A DNA stretch of 64,000 nt. Source: Phytoactinopolyspora alkaliphila (GTDB lineage Bacteria > Actinomycetota > Actinomycetes > Jiangellales > Jiangellaceae). Below, piece after piece: positions 1 to 8,128 of this stretch. Where the stretch lies: NCBI RefSeq assembly GCF_010550695.1, contig NZ_JAAGOB010000011.1, positions 1 to 64,000 of the forward strand, in the 5' to 3' direction. The notes beneath the pieces are model-generated. The model was given only the letters and a program-made list of their open reading frames with translations, did not search any database and was not told the origin of the DNA. A program made the translations under genes and the position numbers. Within the stretch, counting starts at the first letter, position 1. Each line of letters begins with the position of its first letter.

Positions 1-62
1 CCCTCATCGCCCTGGCCATGCTCTCCCTCGGCGGCTACCGCCCAGCCCTCCCGGGCCGCTAA
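1..62 (+). CDS. C-terminal end of an unidentified protein (partial)
   Basis: An open frame enters from the left edge and stops at TAA 60-62. The 19 visible residues are hydrophobic and then end in a short basic and proline-rich tail, as at the last membrane helix of a transporter. This is too little to identify the protein. It is convergent with the gene ending at 170, and a 94-bp palindrome begins 22 bases after the stop. Confidence 0.5.
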   Translation, partial: LIALAMLSLGGYRPALPGR

Positions 63-84
63 CCCACGGAAACGTCAGGAGAGC

Positions 85-178
85 CCTAAATGATCATGTA
101 AACCATGTTTTCTCGTGCTTCACCATGTCTGCAGGCCTGGTGAAGCACGAGAAAACATGGTTTACATGATCATTTAGG
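85..178. repeat. 94-bp near-perfect palindrome, copy 1
   Basis: The arms 85-131 and 132-178 are reverse complements around a CTGCAG centre, with two mismatched pairs next to the centre (128/135 and 126/137). The outer 41 bp of each arm (85-125 and 138-178) pair perfectly. An almost identical copy lies at 37799-37886, differing at only two positions over 88 bp, and a decayed copy lies near 8768. It sits between convergent genes. The stop codon and last two codons of the minus-strand gene lie inside it. There is no T-run, so a classical intrinsic terminator is not shown, although an RNA hairpin could form on either strand. Confidence 0.95.
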
Positions 179-1036
179 ATGGGCGGCGGAGGTGGGCGAA
201 TCGCCGCTGAGGCCCTTGCGGGCGCTCGCCGACAGCTCGGCCTCGGCCAGGTCGTCGACCGTGACCAGCCGGGTCTCCGCCGCACGACGGCCGACGGCGA
301 AGCGCACGTTCTGCACGCGTCCCGACCCGGTGCTGAACGGATCGTCGGCCGGGCCGAAGGCCATCCGCGCCACCACCCGGATGGCGTCATCCACACGCTG
401 CGGGCGGTCCAGGTTCCACGCGTACCCGTGCCAGCCACGGACGCGCTCGTAGATCTCGCGGTTGGAAGGCGGCCTCGGATAGTCGTCGGCTCCGGACAGC
501 CACGGCTCGGCGAGCGCCAGAGCGACGAACCATTCGCGGGTCCGCGGCTCCAGGCGGGGTGCCGGTGCGGTGGGCGCCGCGTCGACGTCGGCGTCGGGCT
601 GGGCCGGCTGGGCGTCGGCGGCGGCCTCCGGAACACCCACGTCGAGGACCAGAACCAGGTCCCCGTACACGCCATTGGCGGTCTGCCGTCCGCGCAAGAG
701 AAGCACGTGATTCTCGCCTTCGTCGAGCAGCGCCGCCATCCCGTCGGTGAGCGTGACCCGGCGCGCACCGCCCGGTGCGTCGAACAGGCTGGACAGCTGA
801 GCTTCGGTGGATCCTCGCCAGCGCAGCCGGACTACTTCGTCACCGACGACGATCTCCCCGACCACCCGGGACACGTGCGGTGCCGCGCGCGGCAGCGCCA
901 ACGTCGTGTATCGCAGCTGGGCGTCCGGGTCACCATCCGGCAACGCAGTCGCGGGCGCCCGGCCCACCAGCAGTCTCTCCCCCGAACCCAGCACGACGGT
1001 CGGCACACCCGACCCTCGCAGCGTCACCCTCAGCAC
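170..1036 (-). CDS. FHA-like domain protein
   Basis: This is a 288-residue protein with a GTG start preceded by a GGAAGGG ribosome site. The first 120 residues are rich in beta-strand patterning. They contain a GR turn (LLVGRAP) and a later SRVVGEI stretch like a degenerate forkhead-associated phosphopeptide fold. An Ala/Pro linker follows, then an alpha-rich C-terminal domain (about 165-260) that I do not recognise. Two type VII-like genes lie upstream on the same strand, which suggests a shared envelope or secretion role; this is inference. Its TGA and last codons fall within the 85-178 palindrome, so the native C-terminus may have been replaced. The FHA assignment is tentative because the classical Ser and His residues are not all evident. 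Confidence 0.6.
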   Translation of the reverse strand: MLRVTLRGSGVPTVVLGSGERLLVGRAPATALPDGDPDAQLRYTTLALPRAAPHVSRVVGEIVVGDEVVRLRWRGSTEAQLSSLFDAPGGARRVTLTDGMAALLDEGENHVLLLRGRQTANGVYGDLVLVLDVGVPEAAADAQPAQPDADVDAAPTAPAPRLEPRTREWFVALALAEPWLSGADDYPRPPSNREIYERVRGWHGYAWNLDRPQRVDDAIRVVARMAFGPADDPFSTGSGRVQNVRFAVGRRAAETRLVTVDDLAEAELSASARKGLSGDSPTSAAHPK

Positions 1037-1051
1037 ATCGACCCTTCCGCC

Positions 1052-1069
1052 GGTAAGGTAGACCTTACC
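1052..1069. promoter_or_regulatory. 18-bp palindrome upstream of the FHA-like gene
   Basis: GGTAAGGTAGACCTTACC has perfect 7-bp arms around TAGA. It lies 15 bases upstream of the GTG start and just beyond the ribosome site. It could be a repressor operator or a small 5' RNA hairpin. No cognate regulator is adjacent. Confidence 0.45.
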
Positions 1070-1232
1070 CGCTTTCGACCTGGGCCGAGGGTATCAAGGG
1101 CGCTGTACATCTCCCGGAATCCCGGACGAACCCAAACAGCCCAACCGCGAGCACCTCGCTCACTGAGGTCGGGAGGACGGGTGCGGCGGCTCCGAGGCTG
1201 CGGGCCCGCACCCGTTGCCGGGGCTGGCGTCC

Positions 1233-1877
1233 TCAGGACCGGGACACGAGCGCGTCGATCATGCCGCGGAGCTCGCCGGGCGCCACGTCCCGGCGTGCGC
1301 CGTCGTCGTCGCCGGCCCACCACCGGCCGCCGCTCTCCGCTCCGACGGTCATGGCTCCACGCCCACGAGCGGTCACCACCTCCACGCGTACGACGCGTCC
1401 ACCCGGGTGATCGAGGAATCGCGATACGGATCCGGGTACGACGTCGGCACTGGTCATCGCGGTCGGTAGCGGTACCGCGTCGAACAGCTCGGGAACTCGC
1501 GGTGTCAGGATCAGGGCGACCTTCTCGCTCTCCATGACGAGGACCACCCGGCTCACGTCCGGCTCACCGAACGTGAGCGACGTGCACCGCTGCGCTGCGG
1601 TCAGCGCATAGCCCACGACGGATGCCGCCCCGGCAGGCCCAGGCTCGTCACCGTCCGTCCGGAACATGTCCCGCACCATGAGCGTGGCGTTGCCCGCGAC
1701 CGCCAGCTGGTCGACGCCGGTGGCCGGCAGCCGCAGCACGTCACGGCTCAGCTCCGCTTCCGGGCCCGGTCGCCACTCGAGCAACGCCAGCAGCTCGTGC
1801 GCGGTGAATGTCACCTCGCCCGCGCCTGCGGCGCCGGCGGCACCCGTGTCGGCGGTCGCCTGAACCGCGTCGTTCAT
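1233..1877 (-). CDS. Uncharacterised protein coupled to the WXG gene (possibly EspG-like)
   Basis: The chosen start overlaps the stop of the upstream WXG gene as ATGA (4 bp), which indicates translational coupling and gives 214 residues. A longer in-frame start upstream would run deep into the neighbour and is unlikely. The protein is soluble, with alternating strands and helices and an early helix LLALLEWRPGPEAEL. Size, position and general character resemble ESX secretion-associated chaperones of the EspG type, but no signature residue proves this. The likely role, by context only, is to handle the WXG partner encoded upstream. The next gene, the FHA-like protein, starts about 200 bases downstream. 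Confidence 0.55.
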   Translation of the reverse strand: MNDAVQATADTGAAGAAGAGEVTFTAHELLALLEWRPGPEAELSRDVLRLPATGVDQLAVAGNATLMVRDMFRTDGDEPGPAGAASVVGYALTAAQRCTSLTFGEPDVSRVVLVMESEKVALILTPRVPELFDAVPLPTAMTSADVVPGSVSRFLDHPGGRVVRVEVVTARGRGAMTVGAESGGRWWAGDDDGARRDVAPGELRGMIDALVSRS

Positions 1878-2827
1878 CGTCCTCCCCCGCCCTGCGAGCC
1901 GTTGCCCCGCCACCAGTTCCCGATCGACGAGGTGTACCGATCCCACCGCTCACTCACTCTGCCGCGCGCGTCGTCGTCCCAGATGCCCGTGATCACGTCG
2001 CCGGTCGGGCCGATGATGTTGTTCCCTACCCAGATCATCGGCCTGGTGTGGCCGGTGTGGTCGTAGATCGCCGATCCCACCATCCAGCCGCCCTGAGCGG
2101 CGGCGCCGACCCCTCCGGTCGCCCGCAGCGCCGCGATACTCGACAGCGACGCGAACGTGAGACCGAAGCCGGCCGCCTCGCCCACCGCCCCGGTGGTGTC
2201 TCCTCTGGAGATCGCGTCGACGTACCGCGAGGCGTTCACGCCCGCGCCCACCAGGCTCAAGCCGGTCAAGGCGTTGCCGGTCCAGCCTCCGATGTTCGCC
2301 CGCTCCCACTGATCGGCGTGGCGTACCCAGTCGAGCCAGGTGTCCTTCGCCGCGTCCGTCCACGTCGTGGCAGCACCCACCCAGGGAGCGACGGCGATCA
2401 GGGCATCGACTGGACCCCATGTCTCCTCCCACCGCCGGTAGAGATCGCCGATCAAACTCCCAGGCGGGTCGGCGGGCCCGCCGGTGGCGCTGCCGCCCCT
2501 GTCCGCACCGGCGCCCGGGGCCTGCTGCCCCGACCCGCCCGGCGCATCACCGCTGGCTGCCTCCTGCTGGTCGGCCTGCCGGCTGACGAGATACGCCACG
2601 CCGTCCAGAAGCTCGGTGGCGAACATCAGCACGCGGGCATGCTCACCGAACCACTCCGCGCGGGCCGCATCCGCATCCCGGCCTCGCCACGCGAGCTGGT
2701 TCAATGCCGTCGACACACGCGCCCGTACCGCGTTGACCTCGAGGCCCGCGTGATCACACGCGGCGGCGAAGGCCCGAAGCTGGTCGACGTCGGCACCGAG
2801 AAAGCCATTGTGAGCTGGCACGGTCAC
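1874..2827 (-). CDS. WXG100-type N-domain protein, putative type VII substrate
   Basis: The protein has 317 residues. The first 95 form a helical hairpin with a W-R-G turn at 47-49 flanked by long amphipathic helices, the hallmark of WXG100/ESX substrates. A Gly/Pro/Ser-rich linker (about 92-125) follows. The C-terminal domain (about 130-300) has glycine-rich hydrophobic segments near 195-260 (GLSLVGAGVN, GFGLTFASLSS) resembling pore-forming or membrane-inserting regions. The tail is Gly-rich. It is the first gene of a minus-strand operon and is coupled to the next gene. It is probably exported by a type VII (ESX) system encoded elsewhere. No toxin active site is recognised. Confidence 0.65.
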   Translation of the reverse strand: MTVPAHNGFLGADVDQLRAFAAACDHAGLEVNAVRARVSTALNQLAWRGRDADAARAEWFGEHARVLMFATELLDGVAYLVSRQADQQEAASGDAPGGSGQQAPGAGADRGGSATGGPADPPGSLIGDLYRRWEETWGPVDALIAVAPWVGAATTWTDAAKDTWLDWVRHADQWERANIGGWTGNALTGLSLVGAGVNASRYVDAISRGDTTGAVGEAAGFGLTFASLSSIAALRATGGVGAAAQGGWMVGSAIYDHTGHTRPMIWVGNNIIGPTGDVITGIWDDDARGRVSERWDRYTSSIGNWWRGNGSQGGGGR

Positions 2828-3128
2828 TCTCCCAGGCCGACGTTCTGGGTACCGGCCAGGTACGCCATCCCAGCGCGGCGGTCTACCTTGAACGCCTCTC
2901 GCCTCACATATCCCCCTTGTGGTGTCCAGCGCTCGTGTGCGCAGGACAAAGCTAAGGGGCTCGGCGCATCGCGGCCATGCCGCACAGGGTGGAACATTCC
3001 GCTTAGTTCGCCGGCCGCTGTCGCAACCCTGCCAGGGCTCACCGCTCGTCGCGAGCGACCATGTGCTTCCGCGTGACTACAGCGCGGCGACGCCGCACGA
3101 CGACGAATCCCGTCTAGCATCGTTGCGC
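2828..3128. other. Divergent intergenic region
   Basis: About 300 bases separate the divergent WXG gene and the small hypothetical gene. It must hold both promoters, but I see no convincing paired -35/-10, repeat or hairpin. Open frames across it look like antisense or read-through shadows. Confidence 0.4.
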
Positions 3129-3560
3129 GTGCCACGATTCATCCGATTCCAGAGTGCGGTGCCGAACCGGCGCGGGATGTTTCCCGGTGTCTTCGCCCTG
3201 GCGAACGGGCTGGCCCACGCCGGCGCCCTGAGCCCAGACGACTACGCCTGGTGGAGGGCGGCCAACGACCATGGCGACGCCGCCTACACGGACCCGAGCA
3301 CCGTGGACCCGGCATGCTTCGATCGCGAGCTCAATCCAGGCGCTGTGTCATGGTTCAAGTCCACCGCCACATCGCTGATCTCCACATGCGACGGTTACCT
3401 CGCACTTCTGGATCGCTACGGAGTCCCATGGACAGAACTGCGCACCGATCACCCAGGAATGATCGTCTACGAGGACGACGTACAGGTGGTAGCCACACCG
3501 TACTCATACCCGGAACACTGGCGGATGAGTGACGGACGGAGTCGTGTCTCCCCGGGCTAG
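3129..3560 (+). CDS. Conserved hypothetical protein
   Basis: The protein has 143 residues from a GTG start at 3129. The frame is open much further upstream, but that part is low-complexity and basic, whereas protein-like sequence starts at PRFIRFQSAVPNRRG. The body is rich in Trp, Tyr and Asp (DDYAWWRAANDHGDAAYTDP). It ends with a segment reading like a helix plus acidic strand (VPWTELRTDHPG, YEDDVQVVA). It is soluble, without signal peptide or metal motif. It resembles a family of short actinobacterial proteins of unknown function. It is convergent with the flavin-binding gene, and a tandem-repeat tract lies between them. Confidence 0.7.
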   Translation: MPRFIRFQSAVPNRRGMFPGVFALANGLAHAGALSPDDYAWWRAANDHGDAAYTDPSTVDPACFDRELNPGAVSWFKSTATSLISTCDGYLALLDRYGVPWTELRTDHPGMIVYEDDVQVVATPYSYPEHWRMSDGRSRVSPG

Positions 3561-3597
3561 CGCATCGGTGTAGGTCGAGCACAGTCACGCCGACGAC

Positions 3598-3816
3598 GAA
3601 CCGCCACGCGCTTTCCACACGCACGGTCATCCAGCCGCCACAAGCGTCCACGTTCCCGGCGCCACGACCACACGCTTCCACATGGCACTCTGGCGACCAC
3701 GGGCTTCCGGATGCAGGCCGGCAATGACCACAAGCTTCCATTGGAGCTTCCACACGGCACCCCAGCGACCACGAGCTTCCACACGGCACCCCAGGAACCA
3801 CGATTTTCCACATGGC
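3598..3816. repeat. Tandem array of ~29-bp units (7 degenerate copies)
   Basis: Units follow the pattern CGACCACGAGCTTCCACAC followed by about 10 variable bases (GGCACCCCAG in the best copies). The two best-conserved adjacent copies lie around 3750-3793, and outer copies are more divergent. Spacing is 27-41 bases. The same unit occurs in reverse orientation at 28439-28557 and singly at 26782. The array fills the gap between the convergent genes ending at 3560 and 3830. It has no CRISPR-type constant repeat with unique spacers. Confidence 0.85.
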
Positions 3817-3829
3817 TAAAGGCGACGAG

Positions 3830-4411
3830 CTAACGCTCCGGCGGAGCCGGGGAGTCGACCGGGTCGTAGTCGAACGCCGGCAGGCCGTCCAGGCTGACCC
3901 TGTTCCTCGTCGCCCGATACGCGACCTGCCCGTCCACGCCCTTACGGTCCATATACGCGGGCAGGAGATCGCGCTCCCCCACGTACTCCATCAGCGGCAC
4001 GCCGAACCCACACGAGTCCGACACCCGGCGCACGTCCACGACAATGACCGCGCGCGCCCCACGATGCTCCGAGAAGAGCTCGATGAGCTCGGAGAACTCC
4101 GGGTCGTACAGTGCGACGACGCGGCCGGTCCCGTGCAGGCGCACGACATTGGGCGGTCCCTCGAACGCACAGAACATCAGCGTGATCCGCCCGTTCTCGC
4201 GCAGGTGAGCGATCGTCTCGGCGCCGCTCGCCGTGTAGTCGAGGTAGGCGACGCTGTGCTCATCGAGGACCGCGAACGAACCGCCGATGCCCTTCGGCGA
4301 CACGTTGACATGCCCCTCCGATCCGCTGGGCGCCGTCGCGACGAAAAACATCTTCTGCGCGGCAATGAACTCCCTCAACTTGCCGCCGATGCCGTCGTGC
4401 ACCTTGCCCAC
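3830..4411 (-). CDS. Pyridoxamine 5'-phosphate oxidase-family flavin-binding protein
   Basis: The protein has 193 residues. The start is set at GTG 4411 because GGAGG precedes it by about six bases; the longer frame to 4459 has no such site. The N-terminal two thirds match a split-barrel FMN/F420-binding fold: KMFFVATAPSGSEGHVNVSPKG, then VAYLDYTASGAETIAHLRENGRITLM, and a strand GTGRVVALYDPEF. A member of this fold reduces or oxidises small molecules with a flavin or deazaflavin cofactor; the substrate is unknown. The C-terminal tail contains DSCGFGVPLMEY, typical of an actinobacterial subgroup. It lies downstream of ilvD on the same strand, with about 80 bases between them. Confidence 0.85.
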   Translation of the reverse strand: MGKVHDGIGGKLREFIAAQKMFFVATAPSGSEGHVNVSPKGIGGSFAVLDEHSVAYLDYTASGAETIAHLRENGRITLMFCAFEGPPNVVRLHGTGRVVALYDPEFSELIELFSEHRGARAVIVVDVRRVSDSCGFGVPLMEYVGERDLLPAYMDRKGVDGQVAYRATRNRVSLDGLPAFDYDPVDSPAPPER

Positions 4412-4492
4412 CGTGTACCTCCACACTGCGTCCTGCAGATCGTGGGCCCGGACGCCCACCTCGTAGGACGCTACGTTGCGTCCTGCATCACA

Positions 4493-6220
4493 TCAGTCGC
4501 AGACGGCGCCGTTGGCGGCCGAGCCGACCAGCTTGGCGTACTTCGCCAGCACACCGCGCTCACGCTTGGGTGCCGGCTTTTTCCACGCATCTCGGCGGCG
4601 GGCCAGTTCGTCGTCGTCAACGAGCAGTTCCAGGCTGCGCGCGGCCATGTCGAGCCGGATGGGGTCGCCGTCCTGCACCAAGGCGATGGGGCCGCCGTCG
4701 ACCGCTTCGGGCGCCACGTGACCGATGCACGGACCCGTGGTCCCGCCGGAGAACCGGCCGTCGGTGACGAGCAGCACGTCCTTACCCAGGCCCGCGCCCT
4801 TGATGGCACCGGTGACGGCCAGCATCTCGCGCATGCCCGGCCCGCCTTTGGGGCCCTCGTAGCGAATGATGATGACGTCGTTCTTCTTGAGCGTGTTCCG
4901 TTCGACGGCCTCCATCGCGGCGGCCTCACCATCGAAGACCCGAGCGGTACCCTCGAAGACATCCGTGTCGAAGCCCGCGGACTTCACCACCGCTCCCTCT
5001 GGCGCGAGCGACCCGCGCAGGACGGTGATTCCGCCGGTGGCATGGATCGGGTTGGACATCGCGTGGATGATCTTGCCGTCGGGGTCGGGCGGGGCGATGT
5101 GCGCCAGGTTCTCAGCCATCGTCTTGCCGGTGACGGTGAGGCAGTCGCCGTGCAGCAGACCCGCGTCGAGCAGGGCGCGCATCACGACGGGCACACCGCC
5201 GATCCGGTCGACGTCGGTCATCACGTACTGGCCGAAGGGCTTCACATCGGCCAGGTGCGGGACCGTGTCGCCGATCCGGTTGAAGTCGTCGAGCTCGAGC
5301 TTGACCTGGGCCTCGTGCGCGATCGCCATCAGGTGCAGCACGGCGTTGGTGGAGCCGCCCAGCGCCATCACCACGGCGATGGCGTTCTCGAACGCCTCCT
5401 TGGTGAGGATGTCGCGGGTGGTGATACCGCGGCGCAGCAGTTCGACGACGGCCTCGCCAGAGCGTCGCGCGAACCCGTCGCGACGACGGTCCACCGCGGG
5501 CGGCGCGGCGCTTCCCGGTAGCGACATGCCCATCGCCTCGGCCGCGCTGGCCATGGTGTTCGCCGTGTACATGCCGCCGCAGGCGCCTTCTCCCGGGCAG
5601 ATGGCGCGCTCGATCTCGTCGACCTCTTCGCGGGTGATCAGCCCGCGCGCACAAGCGCCGACGGCCTCGAACGCGTCGATGATGGTGACTTCGCGGTCTC
5701 CCACCCGGCCGGGCAGGATGGAACCGGCGTAGAGGAAGACGGCGGCGACGTCCAGGCGGGCCGCTGCCATCAGCATGGCGGGCTCGGACTTGTCGCATCC
5801 GGCCAGCAGGATGGCACCGTCGAGGCGTTCCGCACCGAAGACAGTCTCCACCGAGTCGGCGATGACCTCCCGGGACACCAGTGAGTAGTGCATGCCCTCG
5901 TGGCCCATCGAGATGCCGTCGGACACCGAGATGGTGCCGAACTCGAGCGGGAAGCCACCCGCCGCGTGCACACCCTCCTTGGACGCCTGCGCGAGCCTGG
6001 CCAGGGACAGGTTGCACGGGGTGATCTCGTTCCACGACGAGCCGACCCCGATCTGCGGCTTCTCCCAGTCGTCATCGGTCATCCCGACGGCACGCAGCAT
6101 CCCGCGGGCGGCGGCACGCTCGAGCCCATCGGTGACAGTCCGCGAATGCGGCTTGATGTCCGGCTTGGCCGTAGGTGCGGGGTTTTCGGGCGACGACGAC
6201 GTCGACGGTGTCATGGTCAT
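4493..6220 (-). CDS. ilvD: Dihydroxy-acid dehydratase
   Basis: The enzyme dehydrates 2,3-dihydroxy-isovalerate and 2,3-dihydroxy-3-methylvalerate in valine and isoleucine synthesis, using an iron-sulphur cluster. The protein has about 575 residues, the usual family length. Three cluster cysteines are visible: TPCN (Cys69), [11 protein letters not shown] and [12 protein letters not shown]. The C-terminal region has [12 protein letters not shown] and [15 protein letters not shown]. The start is ATG 6220 (MTMTP), with a second in-frame ATG at 6214. A longer frame reaches 6361 but is non-conserved. It is a single gene, not in an ilvBNC cluster here. No leader attenuator was recognised in 6221-6374. 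Confidence 0.97.
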   Translation of the reverse strand: MTMTPSTSSSPENPAPTAKPDIKPHSRTVTDGLERAAARGMLRAVGMTDDDWEKPQIGVGSSWNEITPCNLSLARLAQASKEGVHAAGGFPLEFGTISVSDGISMGHEGMHYSLVSREVIADSVETVFGAERLDGAILLAGCDKSEPAMLMAAARLDVAAVFLYAGSILPGRVGDREVTIIDAFEAVGACARGLITREEVDEIERAICPGEGACGGMYTANTMASAAEAMGMSLPGSAAPPAVDRRRDGFARRSGEAVVELLRRGITTRDILTKEAFENAIAVVMALGGSTNAVLHLMAIAHEAQVKLELDDFNRIGDTVPHLADVKPFGQYVMTDVDRIGGVPVVMRALLDAGLLHGDCLTVTGKTMAENLAHIAPPDPDGKIIHAMSNPIHATGGITVLRGSLAPEGAVVKSAGFDTDVFEGTARVFDGEAAAMEAVERNTLKKNDVIIIRYEGPKGGPGMREMLAVTGAIKGAGLGKDVLLVTDGRFSGGTTGPCIGHVAPEAVDGGPIALVQDGDPIRLDMAARSLELLVDDDELARRRDAWKKPAPKRERGVLAKYAKLVGSAANGAVCD

Positions 6221-6374
6221 GGCATCCAACGCTAGACCCGCCGTCCGCTCCAGAAGCAGGGAGGTCCGTGATCCGGACGATCGCCGGTCAGCAGGCGCGC
6301 ATGCCGGCTCACCGGAACCCACGAGATCCGGCGTGCCAGCGGGAGCGCCCGCGCACCGCACCGCCGCCAGTGCT

Positions 6375-6698
6375 CTAGCCGAGGCCGACGGTCAGGATGA
6401 CCAGTGAGTCGTCGTTGGCGACGAGGTCGTGGCGCTGCGGCGGGACGTCGACCAGGGATCCCGCCGGGATGGTGACGCTGCGCTCACCCGCGTGCAGCGT
6501 GACGCTGCCCCGCAGGCACAGAATGGTGGCGTCGCCGGGGCTCTGGTGCTCGTTGAGCCGAGTGCCGGCGGTGAGCGCGATCAGGGTCTGCCGTAGCCGG
6601 GCGCCGCTGTGCAGAGTTCGGGCTGCCCTGCCGTTGGGGGAATTCCTGGCCGCGTCCAGTTGGTGGTCACCCACGGACTCCAGCGTCATCTCAACCAT
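6375..6698 (-). CDS. Small cupin-domain protein
   Basis: The protein has 107 residues and a single-domain beta-barrel cupin. The pattern [20 protein letters not shown] followed by [15 protein letters not shown] matches the two conserved cupin boxes. Metal ligands would be His in NEHQSP and His in PQRHDL, with Glu or Gln between. Start ATG 6698 is preceded by GGAGG eight bases upstream. Proteins like this often protect against organic stress or shape small-molecule metabolism; the substrate is unknown. It lies downstream of the BNR-repeat gene, about 118 bases away, and may share its transcript. Confidence 0.8.
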   Translation of the reverse strand: MVEMTLESVGDHQLDAARNSPNGRAARTLHSGARLRQTLIALTAGTRLNEHQSPGDATILCLRGSVTLHAGERSVTIPAGSLVDVPPQRHDLVANDDSLVILTVGLG

Positions 6699-6815
6699 GC
6701 CCCCATCCTCCACGCTGTGGCTTCACGGCGCCACCATTACCGGCGGGCAGGCGGGCCGTCGGCGTCGCCGTGGCCGTCGGCGTCGCCGGCGGCGCCCGTG
6801 CCGCTCCTGGCGCCG

Positions 6816-7907
6816 CTACGACAAGGTGGCGGCACGCACGCAGAGCACGTCGGGCAGGTGCGTCAGGACCTCCGACCAGGTCTGGCCTTCGTCGGCACTC
6901 GCGTAGACGGAGCCGTCGCGCGTCCCGAGGTACACCCCGGCGGGGTCAGCGACGTCGTCGGCGGTGAACGCGTCACGCAACACGGACGCGTAGAACATGC
7001 CGGGCATGCCGATGATCGACTTCGTCCAGGTCGCGCCGGCGTCGCCGGTCCGCCACACCTGCAATGTGCGCTCGGGCGGCATGCGCTCGATGTCGGCGGT
7101 CAGGGGCACCACCCACGCGGTCCCGGCGCGATGCGGGTGCGCGACGACGGGGAAACCGAAGTCCGACGGCAGCCCATCGGCGATGGGCGTCCAGCTCTTG
7201 CCGCCGTCGTCGGAGCGATACACACCACCGTGGTTCTGCGCGAAGAGACGGTCCGGGTCAGTCGCGTCCCGGGCGACCTTGTGCACGCATTGCCCGTACT
7301 CGGGCTCCTCGCCGGGGAGGAAGCCGGCACCGATGCCCGAGTTGGACGGGTTCCAGCTCTGAGCGGCGTCGTCGCTGACATACACGCCGCCAGTAGACAT
7401 GGCCACCATCACCCGGTTCTCGTCGCTCGGGTGCGGCAGGACCGTGTGCAGCGCCTGCCCACCGCCGCCGGGCTGCCAGGTGGGGCGGTGCGGGTGATTC
7501 CACAGACCCTCACACAGCGCGAACGTCTCTCCACCGTCGCCGGAACGCCACAGCGCCGACGGCTCGGTGCCCGCCCAGACCACCCCGGGGCGGTCCGCCG
7601 TATCGGGGCGGATCTGCCAGACCTGCTCCACCGATGCCCCCAGGTTGGCCGGGAAGCGGATCCCGCTCCCGTCGGGTGCCTCGCTCCACGTGGCGCCGAG
7701 GTCATCGGACCAGGAGACGGCCGGCCCCCAGTGGTCATAGCTGGCACCGGCCAGGATTCGCGGCCGCTCGCCGCGCGTGTCGATGGCGCACGCCGCGACG
7801 GACTTCATGAGCAGGTGCGGACCGTCCACGGACCACGACCGGCGATCCGAGCTCCGCAGCAGCCACAGTCCCTTGCGCGTCCCGACCGCCACCAGTACGT
7901 CGTTCAT
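6816..7907 (-). CDS. BNR/sialidase-like beta-propeller protein
   Basis: The protein has 363 residues made of repeated Asp-box motifs (SDDLGATW, SGDGGETF, SDDAAQSW, SDDGGKSW, TGDAGATW, SADEGQTW). These mark a BNR/VPS10-type beta-propeller. There is no signal peptide, so it is probably cytoplasmic. The catalytic residues of true sialidases (Arg triad, Tyr) cannot be confirmed, and related proteins are often annotated exo-alpha-sialidase without proof. It is divergent from the PadR regulator, with a GTTCC-N5-GGAAT palindrome just upstream of its start, so repression by PadR is likely (inference). A GTG nine bases further upstream is an alternative start. Confidence 0.8.
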   Translation of the reverse strand: MNDVLVAVGTRKGLWLLRSSDRRSWSVDGPHLLMKSVAACAIDTRGERPRILAGASYDHWGPAVSWSDDLGATWSEAPDGSGIRFPANLGASVEQVWQIRPDTADRPGVVWAGTEPSALWRSGDGGETFALCEGLWNHPHRPTWQPGGGGQALHTVLPHPSDENRVMVAMSTGGVYVSDDAAQSWNPSNSGIGAGFLPGEEPEYGQCVHKVARDATDPDRLFAQNHGGVYRSDDGGKSWTPIADGLPSDFGFPVVAHPHRAGTAWVVPLTADIERMPPERTLQVWRTGDAGATWTKSIIGMPGMFYASVLRDAFTADDVADPAGVYLGTRDGSVYASADEGQTWSEVLTHLPDVLCVRAATLS

Positions 7908-7933
7908 GACCCTCACGCCCCCACACCTCTGGT

Positions 7934-7948
7934 GTTCCGAACTGGAAT
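7934..7948. promoter_or_regulatory. Candidate PadR operator, site 1
   Basis: The palindrome GTTCC-GAACT-GGAAT is preceded by CTGGT. It is the near twin of the site at 8041, which shares the 12-base CTGGTGTTCCGA prefix. It lies 27 bases upstream of the BNR gene start, where a bound repressor would block transcription. Confidence 0.6.
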
Positions 7949-8040
7949 ATGCGCCGGGAGTTTACTCCTGTGCAGCGCGCGGCAACAGACCCCTCAACCG
8001 CCGAGGCCGTCGCGGAGGGACATGGTGCGGATCAGCTGGT

Positions 8041-8055
8041 GTTCCGACTAGGAAC
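8041..8055. promoter_or_regulatory. Candidate PadR operator, site 2
   Basis: The palindrome GTTCC-GACTA-GGAAC has perfect 5-bp arms. It lies 74 bases upstream of the padR start. The centres of the two sites are 107 bp apart in the divergent promoter region, consistent with autoregulation and control of the BNR gene by one dimeric regulator. Confidence 0.65.
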
Positions 8056-8128
8056 ATAAGGGAGAATCGGAGCCTGCGGTGGCGGTTCGCATCCGCAGGC
8101 TCCGGCGGTTTCGAGAAGAAGGAGACAC

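Noticed and set aside
3598-3816. Possible CRISPR array
   Set aside because: Units vary in length and in both halves, no constant repeat with unique spacers exists, and no cas genes are present.
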